64,000 nucleotides of DNA from Craterostigma plantagineum (Eukaryota; Streptophyta; Magnoliopsida; Lamiales; Linderniaceae): contig JAPQWV010000050.1 of NCBI GenBank assembly GCA_027422505.1, positions 3,844,001 to 3,908,000 of the forward strand, given 5' to 3'. The notes beneath the pieces were generated by a model. The model ran no database searches, had not been told where the DNA came from, and was given only the letters and a program-made list of their open reading frames with translations. Shown one piece after another: positions 24,400 through 36,844 of this stretch (the stretch's first letter is position 1; each line of letters begins with the position of its first letter). The position numbers and the translations under genes are program-made.

Positions 24400-24779
24400 A
24401 TATTTATATTTATAATATATATATATAGATATATATACCATTATCACTCAGTACAAATTTATGATTATATACACCCAAATTAATGTAAGCATCTTTTATA
24501 ATTCCATACACCATAAAATACTGATTGTTTTTGAAAAATTGATTCCTCGTATAATGTTAGTTTCCAAAAAAAGCTATTAGAGCTATATATATCTATATTA
24601 TAAATCATTACCATTCGTACAAATTTATTATATCTAAATATGTACACACAAATTAATGTAAGCATCTTCTATATATACACCATTAAAATATACTAATTGT
24701 TTCCGAAAAATTTATTCCTCAACTAAAATTTTTCTTAAAAGAAAATCATAGATATACCACAAAAGGTGAGCACTATAAA

Positions 24780-24855
<76 letters not shown>

Positions 24856-25409
24856 TTAGCATTCAAACAAATTATGATATATCTAAATATTGCACACAAA
24901 TTAATATTTGCATGTTTTATATATCCCATACAACATTTACTAATTGTTTCTGTAAAACTTTATTCTCACATAATTTGCTTTTTTTTAAACAAAAATTGTT
25001 GGATCCTCACAAATATTGTTGTTTCTGTGCATTTTTCTATATTTGCCATGGAAGAGACTAGTACAAGAAGTAGATCTCATTTGTTCATTCAAAACAAGGA
25101 AAGAAAAGACACATGGAAGAAAGTTTGAAGCTGTACGTTTAGCTTCCTCCTTATTCTCAACTATTCAAATGTCACCAACTTCAGGCGCAGGTCTTACACG
25201 ATTGAAAGTGTATTTCATATATTTTCTTTTCTTTTTAACTATATCAGGCCACAAACATCTTTTTGTAATATAACAATATATGATCTTCGCTTATCGATAG
25301 TTGTATTTGTGTTAGCGTGCTATCATATTTTGAACAATATTGTTTTAGTATGTAAAAATCGATGGAAAATTTTGACATATATCGTTACCATTCGTACGAA
25401 TCTACAATG

Positions 25410-25440
<31 letters not shown>
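24400..25440. repeat. AT-rich satellite block 5 with compound microsatellite
   Basis: Further satellite monomers, missing from unit A. A compound (TC)n(TA)n microsatellite lies at about 24783-24853 and another (TA)n at 25411-25438. A 400-bp non-satellite patch (about 24990-25390) has no recognised gene. Confidence 0.8.
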
Positions 25441-25443
<3 letters not shown>

Positions 25444-25738
25444 TGTAAGTAACTCATATATGTTACATCATAAATCATTTTCACGAATTATTTTCGAAGA
25501 CCTGAACACCAAAGACATGTCCGGGATTGTATGCATATTGTATTGTATGACTCCTTTACTCCTTTACATGTCCGGGATTTGATGTTTATTATATTTCCTA
25601 TTTTAACAATTTGGCATTTTATTTATATTTGATCTTTTGCCTTTTTCTCCTTAAACAATATTTGTTTAATATAAATGCGTGATACTTTTACATGTTACCT
25701 CAAATAATCAGATTACATATTAATAGCACCGTAAACGG

Positions 25739-25776
<38 letters not shown>

Positions 25777-25818
25777 ATGATCCGCAAGTAATATAACTCG
25801 TTCATATCCGAAAAGAAA

Positions 25819-26279
25819 ATGAAGAAAGTTATCTTTCTCTTGTGTCTTTTATGTTTCGTGACTTTCTCCTCTGCAGATCGCAAAACAATCAGCTCCAATG
25901 GTAATAAACTATCCTTTGGAGTTGTTTTTGTCTTAAACCATCCTTACTTATTTATTTATAATTATTTTTTTCATCAGGAAAAAGTGGTGGTTTAACTGAA
26001 GAAATACATGAACACATCCAAAATTTCGCTCAGGTACCCTATAGAGGGGCTGATGAATTTACAATTTTTTCCATGCTTTATAGTTATAAATATTATTTTT
26101 AGCCTTAAACTTTCCAGCTAAAACTTTTGCAGGAAGTTGAAGAGGGTTCAAGAGAAGAGAAAGAGAATGGAGAAGCTTCCATTTCAATCGATTATAATGG
26201 TCCGAGAACAAACCCTAGACATGATCCATATGATCCCCAGACTCCACCAGTCCCAAATCGACGACCGAGATTGTATTAA
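25819..26279 (+). CDS. PSY-type tyrosine-sulfated peptide precursor
   Basis: Three exons (25819-25900, 25978-26033, 26133-26279) give a 94-residue preproprotein. Residues 1-19 form a signal peptide (MKKVIFLLCLLCFVTFSSA). The middle is acidic (EVEEGSREEKENGE). The C-terminal region contains DYNGPRTNPRHDP, which fits the PSY hormone core D-Y-x-x-P-x-x-N-P-x-H-D-P. In known PSYs the Tyr after Asp is sulfated by TPST in the Golgi, prolines are hydroxylated and arabinosylated, and the secreted peptide signals through LRR receptor kinases to promote cell expansion. After the core the chain ends with a basic tail, PNRRPRLY. Introns obey GT-AG and keep frame. Upstream there is a (TA)n tract about 30 bp before the leader. 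RGF/GLV peptides were considered but lack the NPxHDP block. Receptor and expression are unknown. Confidence 0.85.
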
Positions 26280-27778
26280 CAAAAAACGTCATATGTGATT
26301 AGTTAAGTTCATTATTGCAACTAGTATGCTTAGCATAATCAATGTGTGTGCAAATATATCAAATTATTCTACATTTTGAAAATTTTATATTATTAAAAAA
26401 GTCATGCACCAATGTGTTTGTTGGCTTTTGTTTAGTTACGAGAGATTATACATTTATACTTATAATGAAGGAACAAGGGTCAACATGCAATTTTATTTTC
26501 TGTTTCTTTAATTTTGTTTCGGCATTAATAATAGTAATTAGTAATAAATAGTGTTTTAACAAGGCCTTAATTACGATAGTCGTCTCTATTTTTCCGTGTA
26601 AGCCACAGAAATATTTGAAGAGCCTCCATTTTCTTCTCCAACCAACATAAAAGTGGTTGTGCTGCACATCAAATGCAATATTATCTTCACTATCTTTATT
26701 TCCTTTGCGTATATCCCAAGTTGGATATTAAGATAAAATTAATCACAAACTCTCTTACGTTACGCTTCAATCTATCCTAATTTACAACGACGAAAATTAG
26801 ATCACCCACTCATTATCTTTCGTTCCCACGTTTTCTCAACTTCGAGCACTTTCTAATACATTTTCCTTAACAAAACATAAGACCTCATCAGCTTAGTCAT
26901 GTTATGGCGCTCTTAATGCAACATCACGTCCTAATCTATCGAGAAATTAGCTCGCGCTTCGCTCGGAAAGAAGCCCTAAATCGTGCGATTTTCAGTCGTT
27001 CATATCAACGCCCTTTTTTTAGCCTCGAGAGAAGGGCACGCTTGGTCAAGATCGAAGCCAACGTGGAAACTAATATAGAGATCAAGATCAATATTGAGAG
27101 GAGATTTGTGAATGGAGTAGTGCTAAAAAGCCATATTGCAAACGACGATCATAATAATGTTGAGTTTGCTCGGTAGGTCCCGATAGGACCGCCACCATGG
27201 AGACCGTAATGAATCTTCTTCAGGTTAATTAGGGTTTTCTTTCTATTTTGAGCTTTTTTTCTTGATTTTTTTTTTCGTAAATTCAATATGATGAAAGAAG
27301 CATTTTTTGGGTATAGGAGACGGCTTTGAATCATGTGTTGACTTCGGGGATCGGGGGACGGGTTCGGGGCGACCCGAGAGATGAGCGCGAGGAAACTTAT
27401 TTGGGTCGTTACTCGCGTACACGTACAGATCGAATGATACAGTTCTTGGTAAGGCTCTTAACTTCCAGGACAGTCGACTTTTGCAATTGAAGGACTGCGT
27501 TTTGAAATTGAAGCGAAAGGACACAAATTAAAATTTCCAACGCAATACAATACGTGTTCTGATTAAATCGCTTATATTTTTAATGAAATCAGTGCTATTT
27601 AAATTGCAACCACTTAATTTTGAAAATCAAGTAACTAGCATTTTTCGCAGGGTGCGATATTGTTGAGATCGACACGTGGGTGGATGCAGCGGGCAAAAAC
27701 GGGATGCGCCGAGATTGGATAATTCGAGACCAAAACACACAGAAGATTATTACACACAGAAGATTATTACAAGAGCTA

Positions 27779-27945
27779 TTGTTGGGTGCGCGAACCCATG
27801 TCCCACACTGATGGTTAAAAGCAAAAATCGAGTGGTTTATAAGCTTGTGGGTTCACTCCCTCTATTGCCAATTGGTTTTAGAGAGGAACCCCACAAGCTT
27901 ATACGGGCCTGGATTTGGGCTGGAATTAAGCCTGAAAAAGTCCCT
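27779..27945. mobile_element. Small insertion in FatB copy B, LTR-like
   Basis: Copy A reads straight through from ACAAGAGCTACC; copy B has about 165 extra bases here, containing TATAAGCTTGTGGG and, inverted, CCCCACAAGCTTATA. The wording is typical of plant copia LTR fragments. Just upstream a short segment (AGAAGATTATTACA) is duplicated in tandem. Class uncertain. Confidence 0.4.
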
Positions 27946-28761
27946 ACAGGTACCAGGTTATATATAGTTCATATTAATTTCTATAAAAATATATAATATG
28001 TTCTTTAATATATTTTGCAGTATTTATTTATACAAGAAAACCCTAATTTTCATCTCCTTTAATTGTACTACAATGCAGCAGCACTTGGGTGATGATGAAT
28101 AGAGAGACGAGAAGGCTGTGCAAAATCCCCGAAGTGAAGAACGATATAACGCCATTTTATCTCCATAGAGCAGTGATCGCTGTGGAGAACGCCGACGGGG
28201 ATAAGATCGAAAAGCTTATTGATGATACTGCTCAGAGAACTCGCAAAGACCTCGACGTAAGTATATGTGTGTGTGTGTGCGCATATATATGAATGATTTC
28301 TCAATTTTGTCATATCAGGGTCAGATTTTGACCAGTTCATCACGACCTAGTGGGTCGTTAGGGTCCCTAAATTTTTGGACCCAGTAAAAACATATTTTCG
28401 GGCTCAAAAAATATATTTCCAAGACCAAATTGAGCCTAATTTATCAAGGCATCACTTTGTTAAAAAAAAAAAGGCCACAAAAATTTGAAAAAATGGCCGT
28501 GACTCTCATACTGTGGTATATTTCGATCGATTTCTTGATACATATGAATATGCAGCCACGATGGAGCGACATGGATGCCAATCAACACGTGAACAACGTC
28601 AAATACATCAGGTGGATTTTGGAGGTATACGACATATATAAATATATATACATATATCGGTGAATAAAAAGAACGTTCTACGGCTTAACAAAGAAAAAAT
28701 TTCGCAGAGCGTTCCCATGGACGTGCTCGAGCACTACAGCATGACGAGGATGACGTTAGAA

Positions 28762-29236
28762 TGTTGTTTTATTTTTATAGGTGAATAATCTTTTTGTATG
28801 AGGAACGAGTAGTTAATTTGGTGAGGAGGAATTTTTCCAAACTGAAGAACAAAGCTTTTCTCTGTTACATGCACTCTCTCAGCTATCTCTCTTTTCTACA
28901 CTCACATGGCACTTTGTGCCTTCTCTCCACTCACCTCTCTTTACACACACGCATCTCACTCCCCACACATTTCTACTACACATGCATTCATTTATATTAC
29001 ATAGTGGATAGCAAAGAGACAAACAAGAAATCAATGCAAATCATGCGTGTGATTTTGGGATCTTATTTTTCCACTTCCTGTTTTGACTTTTTATATGAAA
29101 GATGCGGCTCCTTGGACTTTTTGTATGAAGCATGCGGCTCCTTGGCTGCTTGAACTTGAATTCTTCCTAGATATTATTTTCTTGATTTTTTTCTTTATTT
29201 TCTTCTACTTTGGCTGCTTTGAGATTACACTCAACA
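28762..29236 (-). repeat. 3' LTR of the chimeric element
   Basis: 475 bp, TGTTGTTTTA ... CACTCAACA on the plus strand. Near-copy of 31041-31518. Its apparent 119-codon ORF is an LTR artefact, present in both LTRs. Confidence 0.95.
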
Positions 29237-29252
29237 AATTCCCCCCTTAATC

Positions 29253-30614
29253 TCAAAGTCTTGCAGCCTTTCGACACTCCTTAAATTTAACTCTTTTTCG
29301 TGCATCGTATGTTGCGGCTCTCCATTTTCCGTCAATAATTTCCTTCGTGATCTTCGTCATGTTTGCCATCTTATCGTACTCATCTGTCACTAATTTTTCT
29401 TCTTGGGCCGCCTTTTCCCTTCGGTTTGGTTCTTCGGTGATGTAATAAATATCCTCGTATTTTTCTTTGATCCATGTGACGTAGTCCTTCAAGCTCGTCA
29501 CCTCCTCTGCGATTTTTCTGTGGGTTTTGTCATACTCAATGTTCTTCGGTACAACGACCAGATATTTCGCCTCCGGTGGCTTGGCCTTCGTCAGCATCTC
29601 GAAGGTCTCCTTCATGTCAGTCATCTCGTTGGTCATGAGCTCATCGATCTTATCTGTGTCCTCCCTTGGGACTTCTCTGCGATTTTCGTCGATATATTTT
29701 TCCTTCATATTTTGGTTATCGCCCATCCGCTTGGGGGCCTCCTTGGTCGTCGTCGCGACCTCGTCCTTCTCGTCCGTCTTCAATTTTTCGACGAGCTCGT
29801 ACTTGTTGTTGGTTCGGCTCCTCAAGATATTCATGTAGGCCTCAAGGCTGTCTCTCGCCTTGATCCACTGCTTCACCTCATTGGCTTTCTCACGTACCTT
29901 TTCCTCGTGAGTGTGGTCTTTGTCGGTAGGACTGGCCTTGATAGGTTCTCCAGTCATTTGTTTAGCGACTTTGCGATCAACATGTCGCAGGGCCTCCATC
30001 GTGGACGCATCGGTCGTCTCTTTCACGCCGCGCTCCTGGTTCCCTCCTCGCGCGGCTTCTTCAGCCTGCTTGGGCGTCATCTTCTCTCTTATTTCTTTGT
30101 TGGCATAATCGCCTTTCTTTGGCAACGTCTCGTATGTCTCTATAGATTTTACGTTCTCCTTGTAGGCATTATCTCCAGCCTTCTCCGGCGATGCATGCAT
30201 GGATTCGGCGATCTTGTTTTTCATCTCATCGGCATCTTCCGATGTCTTCGCGTCGATCTCCTCGACTTTTTCAGGTGGTTGTCGTGGCGGCGTTTCTTCG
30301 ACCGCCTCCTCTTTCTCGAGCTCTCCTTCGTTTGGAACTCCTTTTTTCTTTTCTTCTTCCACGGGCTCCTCGGCCTTTAGATATATTTCATCCTCTTCAT
30401 CGCCATCGGCTTTCATCTTTGATGATTCGCCTTCTTCTTTTTCCATCTCGGGTTTTGGTGGTGGTTTATCATTTTTCTTTTCCACCACTGGCTCAGCATG
30501 ATCTTTATCACGCTCGCTCTCCACGTCACGAGCTACCTCTTCTCGTACGGGTTCGCCTTCAACGTTCTTCTCGTACTCCTTTGTCGTCTCAAGTTCGCCC
30601 TGTTTTTGTGGCTG
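29253..30614 (-). CDS. Chaperone-like chimeric ORF inside the LTR element
   Basis: Open for 423 codons from 30524 (a GTG, so the marked start is arbitrary). The frame is open back to about 30614 and lies in frame with the gag remnant, separated from it by one TAA. Very rich in Lys, Glu and Asp. Two stretches look familiar. ARDSLEAYMN ... VEKLKTDEKDEV ... TKEA ... DNQN (around residues 225-275) follows the helical C-terminal lid of HSP70/BiP. EVTSLKDYVTWIKEKYEDIY with YITEE (around 345-370) follows a conserved segment of HSP90. The N-terminal 150 residues are low-complexity acidic. None of the ATPase domains is present. It reads as a gag fusion to captured chaperone fragments; whether it is translated is unknown. 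The plus-strand ORF opposite it is a shadow. Confidence 0.7.
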   Translation of the reverse strand, partial: QPQKQGELETTKEYEKNVEGEPVREEVARDVESERDKDHAEPVVEKKNDKPPPKPEMEKEEGESSKMKADGDEEDEIYLKAEEPVEEEKKKGVPNEGELEKEEAVEETPPRQPPEKVEEIDAKTSEDADEMKNKIAESMHASPEKAGDNAYKENVKSIETYETLPKKGDYANKEIREKMTPKQAEEAARGGNQERGVKETTDASTMEALRHVDRKVAKQMTGEPIKASPTDKDHTHEEKVREKANEVKQWIKARDSLEAYMNILRSRTNNKYELVEKLKTDEKDEVATTTKEAPKRMGDNQNMKEKYIDENRREVPREDTDKIDELMTNEMTDMKETFEMLTKAKPPEAKYLVVVPKNIEYDKTHRKIAEEVTSLKDYVTWIKEKYEDIYYITEEPNRREKAAQEEKLVTDEYDKMANMTKITKEIIDGKWRAATYDARKRVKFKECRKAARL

Positions 30615-30617
30615 AAC

Positions 30618-31038
30618 TTAGTTGATGCTATTAGTGCCTTTATACGCTTTCTCCAACAGTTCCCAGGCTTCCTTAGCTTTTCTCATATCACCTATCTCTC
30701 TGCTACTACCGGTACCTTCTATCGCATAGTAGATGATGAGGATCGCGATATTATTTTGTGTGAAAGGAGCTCGCCAAGTCTTCTGTTGCGATCTTGTATA
30801 CCCTGTCGTATCGGCTCGGGTATCTCCATCTTTGACGATTTTCCATAAGCCTTGCTCTACAAGCAAAGCTTTCTACGCTCCACCTTGCGTAGTTACTCTT
30901 GGTGAGTTGTGGGACTAACATGTGGACATCTGCTATCCACCTCGACTCCATTGACACCATCGGCTCTGGCGATATCATCGGCTCTGTTGGCTCCGTTAAC
31001 ACCTTCGGCTCTTTTGACACCATCGGCTCTGATACCAT
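30618..31038 (-). pseudogene. Truncated copia gag of the chimeric element
   Basis: Minus-strand reading VPQLTKSNYARWSVE, then after a frameshift LVEQGLWKIVKDGDT and KAKEAWELLEKAYKGTN, the N-terminal half of a UBN2-type copia gag. It ends at a TAA at 30618, after which the chaperone-like frame continues. The leader repeats short MVSEP/ISPEP units. Confidence 0.8.
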
Positions 31039-31040
31039 TT

Positions 31041-31518
31041 TGTTGTTTTATTTTTATAGGTGAATAATCTTTTTGTATGAGGAACGAGTAGTTAATTTGG
31101 TGAGGAGGAATTTTTCCAAACTGAAGAACAAAGCTTTTCTCTGTTACATGCACTCTCTCAGCTATCTCTCTTTTCTACACTCACATGGCACTTTGTGCCT
31201 TCTCTCCACTCACCTCTCTTTACACACACGCATCTCACTCCCCACACATTTTCTCTACTACACATGCATTCATTTATATTACATAGTGGATAGCAAAGAG
31301 ACAAACAAGAAATCAATGCAAATCATGCGTGTGATTTTGGGATCTTATTTTTCCACTTCCTGTTTTGACTTTTTATATGAAAGATGCGGCTCCTTGGACT
31401 TTTTGTATGAAGCATGCGGCTCCTTGGCTGCTTGAACTTGAATTCTTCCTAGATATTATTTTCTTGATTTTTTTCTTTATTTTCTTCTACTTTGGCTGCT
31501 TTGAGATTACACTCAACA
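31041..31518 (-). repeat. 5' LTR of the chimeric element
   Basis: 478 bp copy of 28762-29236, followed by the target duplication TAGAA. Confidence 0.95.
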
Positions 31519-31970
31519 TAGAATACAGACGCGAGTGTAGGCAATCAAACGTTCTCGAATCTCTAAAACGCATGAGAATAGTTAGTCGCAGTAGTAGCGA
31601 TAGTAGCAGCAGAAGAATAAGAACAGTCGACGAAAACGAGCAAATTGTTATTACAGAGATTGGTCGAGCAAAAGGCTTAGAATGCACGCACTTATTGCAC
31701 ATGGAAGCCGACCATTCAGGTATCGTTCGGGCGAGGTCGCTTTGGCAGTTGAAGGAAGCTAATACATAGATTGAGATTCTTCTTCTATTTTACTTTTCTT
31801 CTTTTGTAATGTTATAAAAACAAGATATTTTCGTACAATACATTGATTACATACGCGAAGTTGTACAAAGAAAAGACGCAATTGCAATGCACGCAGACCA
31901 CTCGTTGGAAATAATTTTCGACAGATATGAAGAACAATAAGCGTATTATTATCCGTATGTTGTTCGTCGT

Positions 31971-32808
<838 letters not shown>

Positions 32809-33446
32809 GATTTCAGTTCTTTGTAATTTCAGAAAGAAGATATATATATATTTTTGGAATGTGAATGTATGTAATGAGATTTGAGATGCGAAGATAAGGA
32901 TATTTTGTGAAGGATTTATAGTGATTTTGTATGACCCTTCATGAGATCGGAGAGCCATTACAGTTAGTTAGCAAATGGAAGATTGATTTTTTTTTTTATT
33001 TTGTAGTTTAGAAACTTATCAAATACAAGAAGATTACGATACCATTACATACCATGTACGAGTGATTCTTGGTAATGAAAAACATGGGGCTGTACGTGGT
33101 TTTAACAGTGTGCTGTTGGCTTTTGTAGACCTTTTGATAATTTTTACATGGAAATAATACAACTTGTCATGGCTGTGAAAGTTGTATCCATCTATATTCG
33201 AAAAATAAATAATTTGTATTAGTTAGTTATACAGAATACGTTATCGTTGGAAAGATTGACGTACGATGTCATTGCATACATCTACAAGTGTTTGATGGTA
33301 TTTAACGCACTACGTAGGATAAGAACTACGACGAAAGTTAGTCAACGAACAGAACACATTTCATGTTTTAACAAACTGAGAGTGACCCCAGACATAAATT
33401 AGATCATCGAATGCTTTCCAAAATGGAATAGAAAACAGGCAAAAGA

Positions 33447-35786
33447 TTAACCTTCAGCTTTCGATTCGGAGATGTCTGCTATAATGCCTTTACCATCCAT
33501 CGAATCGAAGAAGAAGAAGTTCTTCAGAGGATCTCCTTTCCCAGATATTGCTTTAATTACTTCCTATTTAACAGCAAACAATTGATCAGCTTAGAATCAG
33601 TAAAACTATGATGAGCTTGGCAAGAGATGAATATATTCACCTGTCCTAAGATTCCACCGATGATGGCACAAACAGGCGGGAATTCTTGTCTGCCTTCTAA
33701 AAGTCTCTGAAGGAGAGAATCAGGGATTCGAGATTCGTCAAAAGACTGCATAAGAGTTGGAATTTTAATGAGGAGATTTTGATCGACGTTTTAATGGACG
33801 TGAACTTATTTGCAAGAGATGAGTACTTACTTGTGCTTCACAGATTTTCTTCTTCAAGAATTGAACACTTGGCAAGTCAGCAACAGAAGCATCTCCAGGC
33901 ATGCAGCCTTCAGATTCAGATTCTTCGAATTTTTCTATTACTGGAAAGTGGATCCAAAAAATGTTTGTGACAGTTTCAGATTTTGCAATGAGAGTATGAG
34001 TTTACACACTAATGTTTACGAAGAGCAAACCGAAAGGCCAGATTATACATACCTCTCATGGCGAAGTACAACTTGGAAAGTTTCCTTGGAAGAGATTTCC
34101 ATGGGACTGAAATAGCTTCCTGAGAAGTCAAAAGCATAAGATCAGAGAAAATTCCATTCGTCATATTATAGATAGGTTATGCCTTCACTGCAGTGCTTCA
34201 TGACAGAAAGCATCAAATTATGATACAGAATAACTCTAAAAGGAGAAAACTAGCAACTTATTTCTGCAACAACATTGTGTAATGTACTACTTCATTTCAT
34301 ACCTTGAAACTTGGATACTCCAAAAGGCACTCAACTGTTTCATCATTCTTCTTCTGCGGGCATAAAGTGAAATAAGAAAGCATTTTGAAATCCGTGATGA
34401 AATCATTCAAAAATAAACTGCGATTACGTTGTTTTCAAACTACAACATATTGAAGATATCATAGCAATTGATGTCGAACATCAAAATCAGTTACGGGATG
34501 CTTAAATGCAAAAGCAAAATAAATCATGAGTTACCTTTGAATAGGTATAATTTTGCAAGTCAACAAATATTTCACCACAGGAGTCTCTGCAGTCCACCAT
34601 ATAGAATGCAATACGCTTCGATGTATTCCGACATTTTTCGTTAACTGATTGCTGCAGTAAATATGCCAAGTGAGATAAATGAAATCTTGAGAAAGCAAAT
34701 AACTGAAAAGTTGAAGTTTTCGGTAGTCGAAGAAGGCAACTTTACTTTTGTAGGAAGCGAGCAACCGCTGATAACCACAGCATCAAACTTGCCAAAAAAG
34801 TCCCCACTGAAGCCCTCAAGCTCACCTGCATGAAATAGATAAATTGCATAGGAATGGACGCACACAGCAACCAACTATGCATTCAGAGATAGTAGCACAC
34901 ATAATATTTAGACTCAGTTGAATTCATCTGAAGGACACCAAGAAAACTACTCATTCTTGAGTTAGCACAATGCACAATCCAGTATATACTCCAAACCAAT
35001 CTTTGCACCATCATTTGTACAAGGGATTCATTCTCATGATAGACATATCAGTAAAACAATTATAACTAAGGAAAACCTATCCAGCTAATGAGACCATCAG
35101 AGCACCTCATAAACCATGAAAGAAAGGCTAAAAACACTGTCAGTCCCTACTATTTGGAATCACTGAAACAGTAAAAAAAAACTAGAAAGCCTACAAAAAG
35201 AGAAAGAGAACCAACCTTTTTCTACCGAAACACGAACCATGGGATTGAAATCTTTCAAAGACTCGCAACAAAGTTCAGCAACAGTTTTACCGGAGAACAC
35301 GTTCTCATCTGGCGGGATCAAAAAATTGGATGCCAATATCTCCTCAGTCACCATACGGTCATCATTTAGAATCACACTGCCTACTCCAGCTAGCACGATG
35401 TTCTTACAAAACTGTCAATATTTACAAGAACAGCCCGGTCACTTACAGGAGCAAAACTTAATTAAGTGATTCCCAACTCCAAACGAGATAACCTTAACTA
35501 AATGTAAAAGGAAGAATCTTTACGTATACATTCATGTAAACAAATCGCTTACCTCCACAACAGTGCCTTTGAGTCCACTAACGAACACGTGAGACTTGCT
35601 CAGCCTAGAAAAAAGCCCATCGACAAATGAACTCCAGACCAAGATTCAATAACAAATTAGAAGGATAAAGCCTTGAACAATGTGGAATTTAAGTATCCAG
35701 TACCTTCTCTGAGCATCAGCACCCCAAACTCGAATTTGACGATCATAAATAGCTGTTTCCTGCTCTGTTAATTCTTCGCCGTTCAT
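33447..35786 (-). CDS. SAE1: SUMO-activating enzyme subunit 1
   Basis: Ten exons can be joined in frame on the minus strand: 35786-35704, 35604-35553, 35411-35216, 34825-34746, 34651-34535, 34353-34303, 34119-34053, 33940-33831, 33745-33641, 33563-33447. They give 325 residues, as expected. The start MNGEELTEQETAIYDRQIRV is the conserved SAE1 N-terminus. IVLAGVGSVILNDD is the ThiF/E1 adenylation fold, and CAIIGGILGQEVIKAISGKG near the end is the conserved E1 segment. SAE1 pairs with SAE2 to adenylate SUMO and pass it to the E2 SCE1, in the nucleus; the catalytic Cys lies in SAE2, so its absence here is normal. This is the only complete copy of three in the window. Confidence 0.95.
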
Positions 35787-36029
35787 CTCAATGAGCTTTA
35801 ATCAAACGATAATCAAACGAAAGAGATCACCTAAACCTTGTTTTCCTGGCTAGAACCCTAATTAGAACCGGAAGGGTTTTGGGGGATATTTAGAACGATC
35901 GGTCGATACTCAATTTACCAAATTACCCCCACATTTGACAAGTAAGACCATCTCCACAAACGCAAAACGTATCATACATGAGGCTGGTATCAGGCTATGT
36001 AATTATCCTTGTGGTGGGAATCATTTTTA

Positions 36030-36460
36030 TCACGGGATCTTGATAAGTACCTAGTTGGATAAAAACTTGTAATTTAGTATCTATCAGGATTTTTTATATG
36101 TAGTTACCTAACAGAATAAATTTTTTGCACATATGTACCCGATCCCCAAAAATACACCATACAACACATTTGGGTACCCTATATCAACACATTTGGGTAC
36201 TCTATATAACAGAAAATGGTACGGCGTATGATATATTTATGTACGCTCTATGTAACACATGTATGCATTAGGTACGACGTATGCTATATTTAGATACCTA
36301 TATCAACGTGTTATGGTACGCAAAATGCACACAGGAAGGTACGACATGACTAAAGAAACTGGTAAAAATTAAATTGGGTACCTATCTGTAAAATTTTCTG
36401 AATGGGTACTTATGTGTAAAAATTTTATCCAATTGGGTATTTTTCTATAGATTCACCTTT
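36030..36460. mobile_element. GGTAC-rich foldback element, probably MULE-derived
   Basis: The left end (TACCTAGTTGGATAAAA) and the right end, read in reverse (TACCCAATTGGATAAAA), form an imperfect terminal inverted repeat of about 65 bp. The interior repeats GGTAC-type words every 20-40 bp. Similar wording fills 60170-60300 and 62790-63600. No coding capacity; the target duplication is not clear. Confidence 0.5.
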
Positions 36461-36844
36461 TATTATTTATAAAAGACTAAGCTTATACTAAGCTTAATAA
36501 TTGAACCCCATGTATATTATTTTGTATTTTGACTAAACATCTTCCACTCACAACTAATCATATTTCGTCCTTTTCTTCGTCGTTTTTCATAGGAATTATG
36601 CGACCCCAAAACGAATCTTCGATTTGTTTATAACCAAAATTTTCAATATGACTGGTGAAAGTCGAAGAAAGACAGCGGAACTTGACCTAACCCATGACAA
36701 TAGAAATAAAATATTATATACCCGAGGTATCATACGTCAAAAGCCAAATGCTTCCACCATATACTAATAAGAATATCACAATTAATAGACAAGCCAACCA
36801 CCGAAACGAAAAAATAAAGCAACTTGCTGGCTAATCATAAACTA
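36461..36844. other. AT-rich intergenic, no gene seen
   Basis: Low-complexity AT-rich DNA between two mobile elements. No ORF with a recognisable domain. Confidence 0.5.

Larger units (their letters stand above)
28762..31518 (-). mobile_element. Non-autonomous copia-type LTR element with foreign ORF
   Basis: A 2757-bp element with LTRs at 28762-29236 and 31041-31518. They differ mainly by a 3-bp indel. The target duplication TAGAA is at 28757-28761 and 31519-31523. The primer-binding site TGGTATCAGAGC (minus strand, ending at about 31037) lies next to the right LTR, and a purine tract next to the left one, so the element points left. The 1.8-kb interior has a gag start but no protease, integrase, RT or RNase H; it carries a charged 423-codon ORF instead. 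It must have been mobilised by another copia element, recently by LTR similarity. Confidence 0.95.
26904..31768 (+). pseudogene. Acyl-ACP thioesterase (FatB-like), broken copy B
   Basis: Keeps the middle part that copy A lost: DRTATMETVMNLLQ (about 27189), ETALNHVLTSGIGG, GFGATREMSARKLIWVVT, then CDIVEIDTWVDAAGKN and GMRRDWIIRDQNTQK (27655-27745). It lost the YVEDSFAFRQSF segment that copy A kept. A frameshift (after GIGG) and an in-frame stop (before YSSW) break it. STWVMMNRETRRL (28080-28125), PRWSDMDANQHVNNVKYIRW and MDVLEHYSMTRMTLE follow. A 2.76-kb LTR element then splits the last exon between the Leu-Glu and Tyr codons. The C-terminus (YRRECRQSNVLESL ... LWQLKEANT) resumes at 31524. A piece of about 165 bp with LTR-like wording is also inserted at 27779-27945. 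Dead gene. Confidence 0.88.

Noticed and set aside
25819..26279. Assignment of the peptide gene to the RGF/GLV family
   Set aside because: Both families start with Asp-Tyr, but the NPxHDP continuation fits PSY and the RGF ending with His-Asn is absent.
28794..29153. 119-codon ORF present twice (also at 31073-31435)
   Set aside because: It lies within both LTRs of the small element; its duplication comes from the LTRs, not from a conserved gene.
29403..30380. 325-codon plus-strand ORF opposite the chaperone-like ORF
   Set aside because: It lies on the strand opposite gag and the chaperone-like frame; its Phe/Leu/Arg-rich text is what an acidic Lys/Glu-rich gene gives on the other strand.
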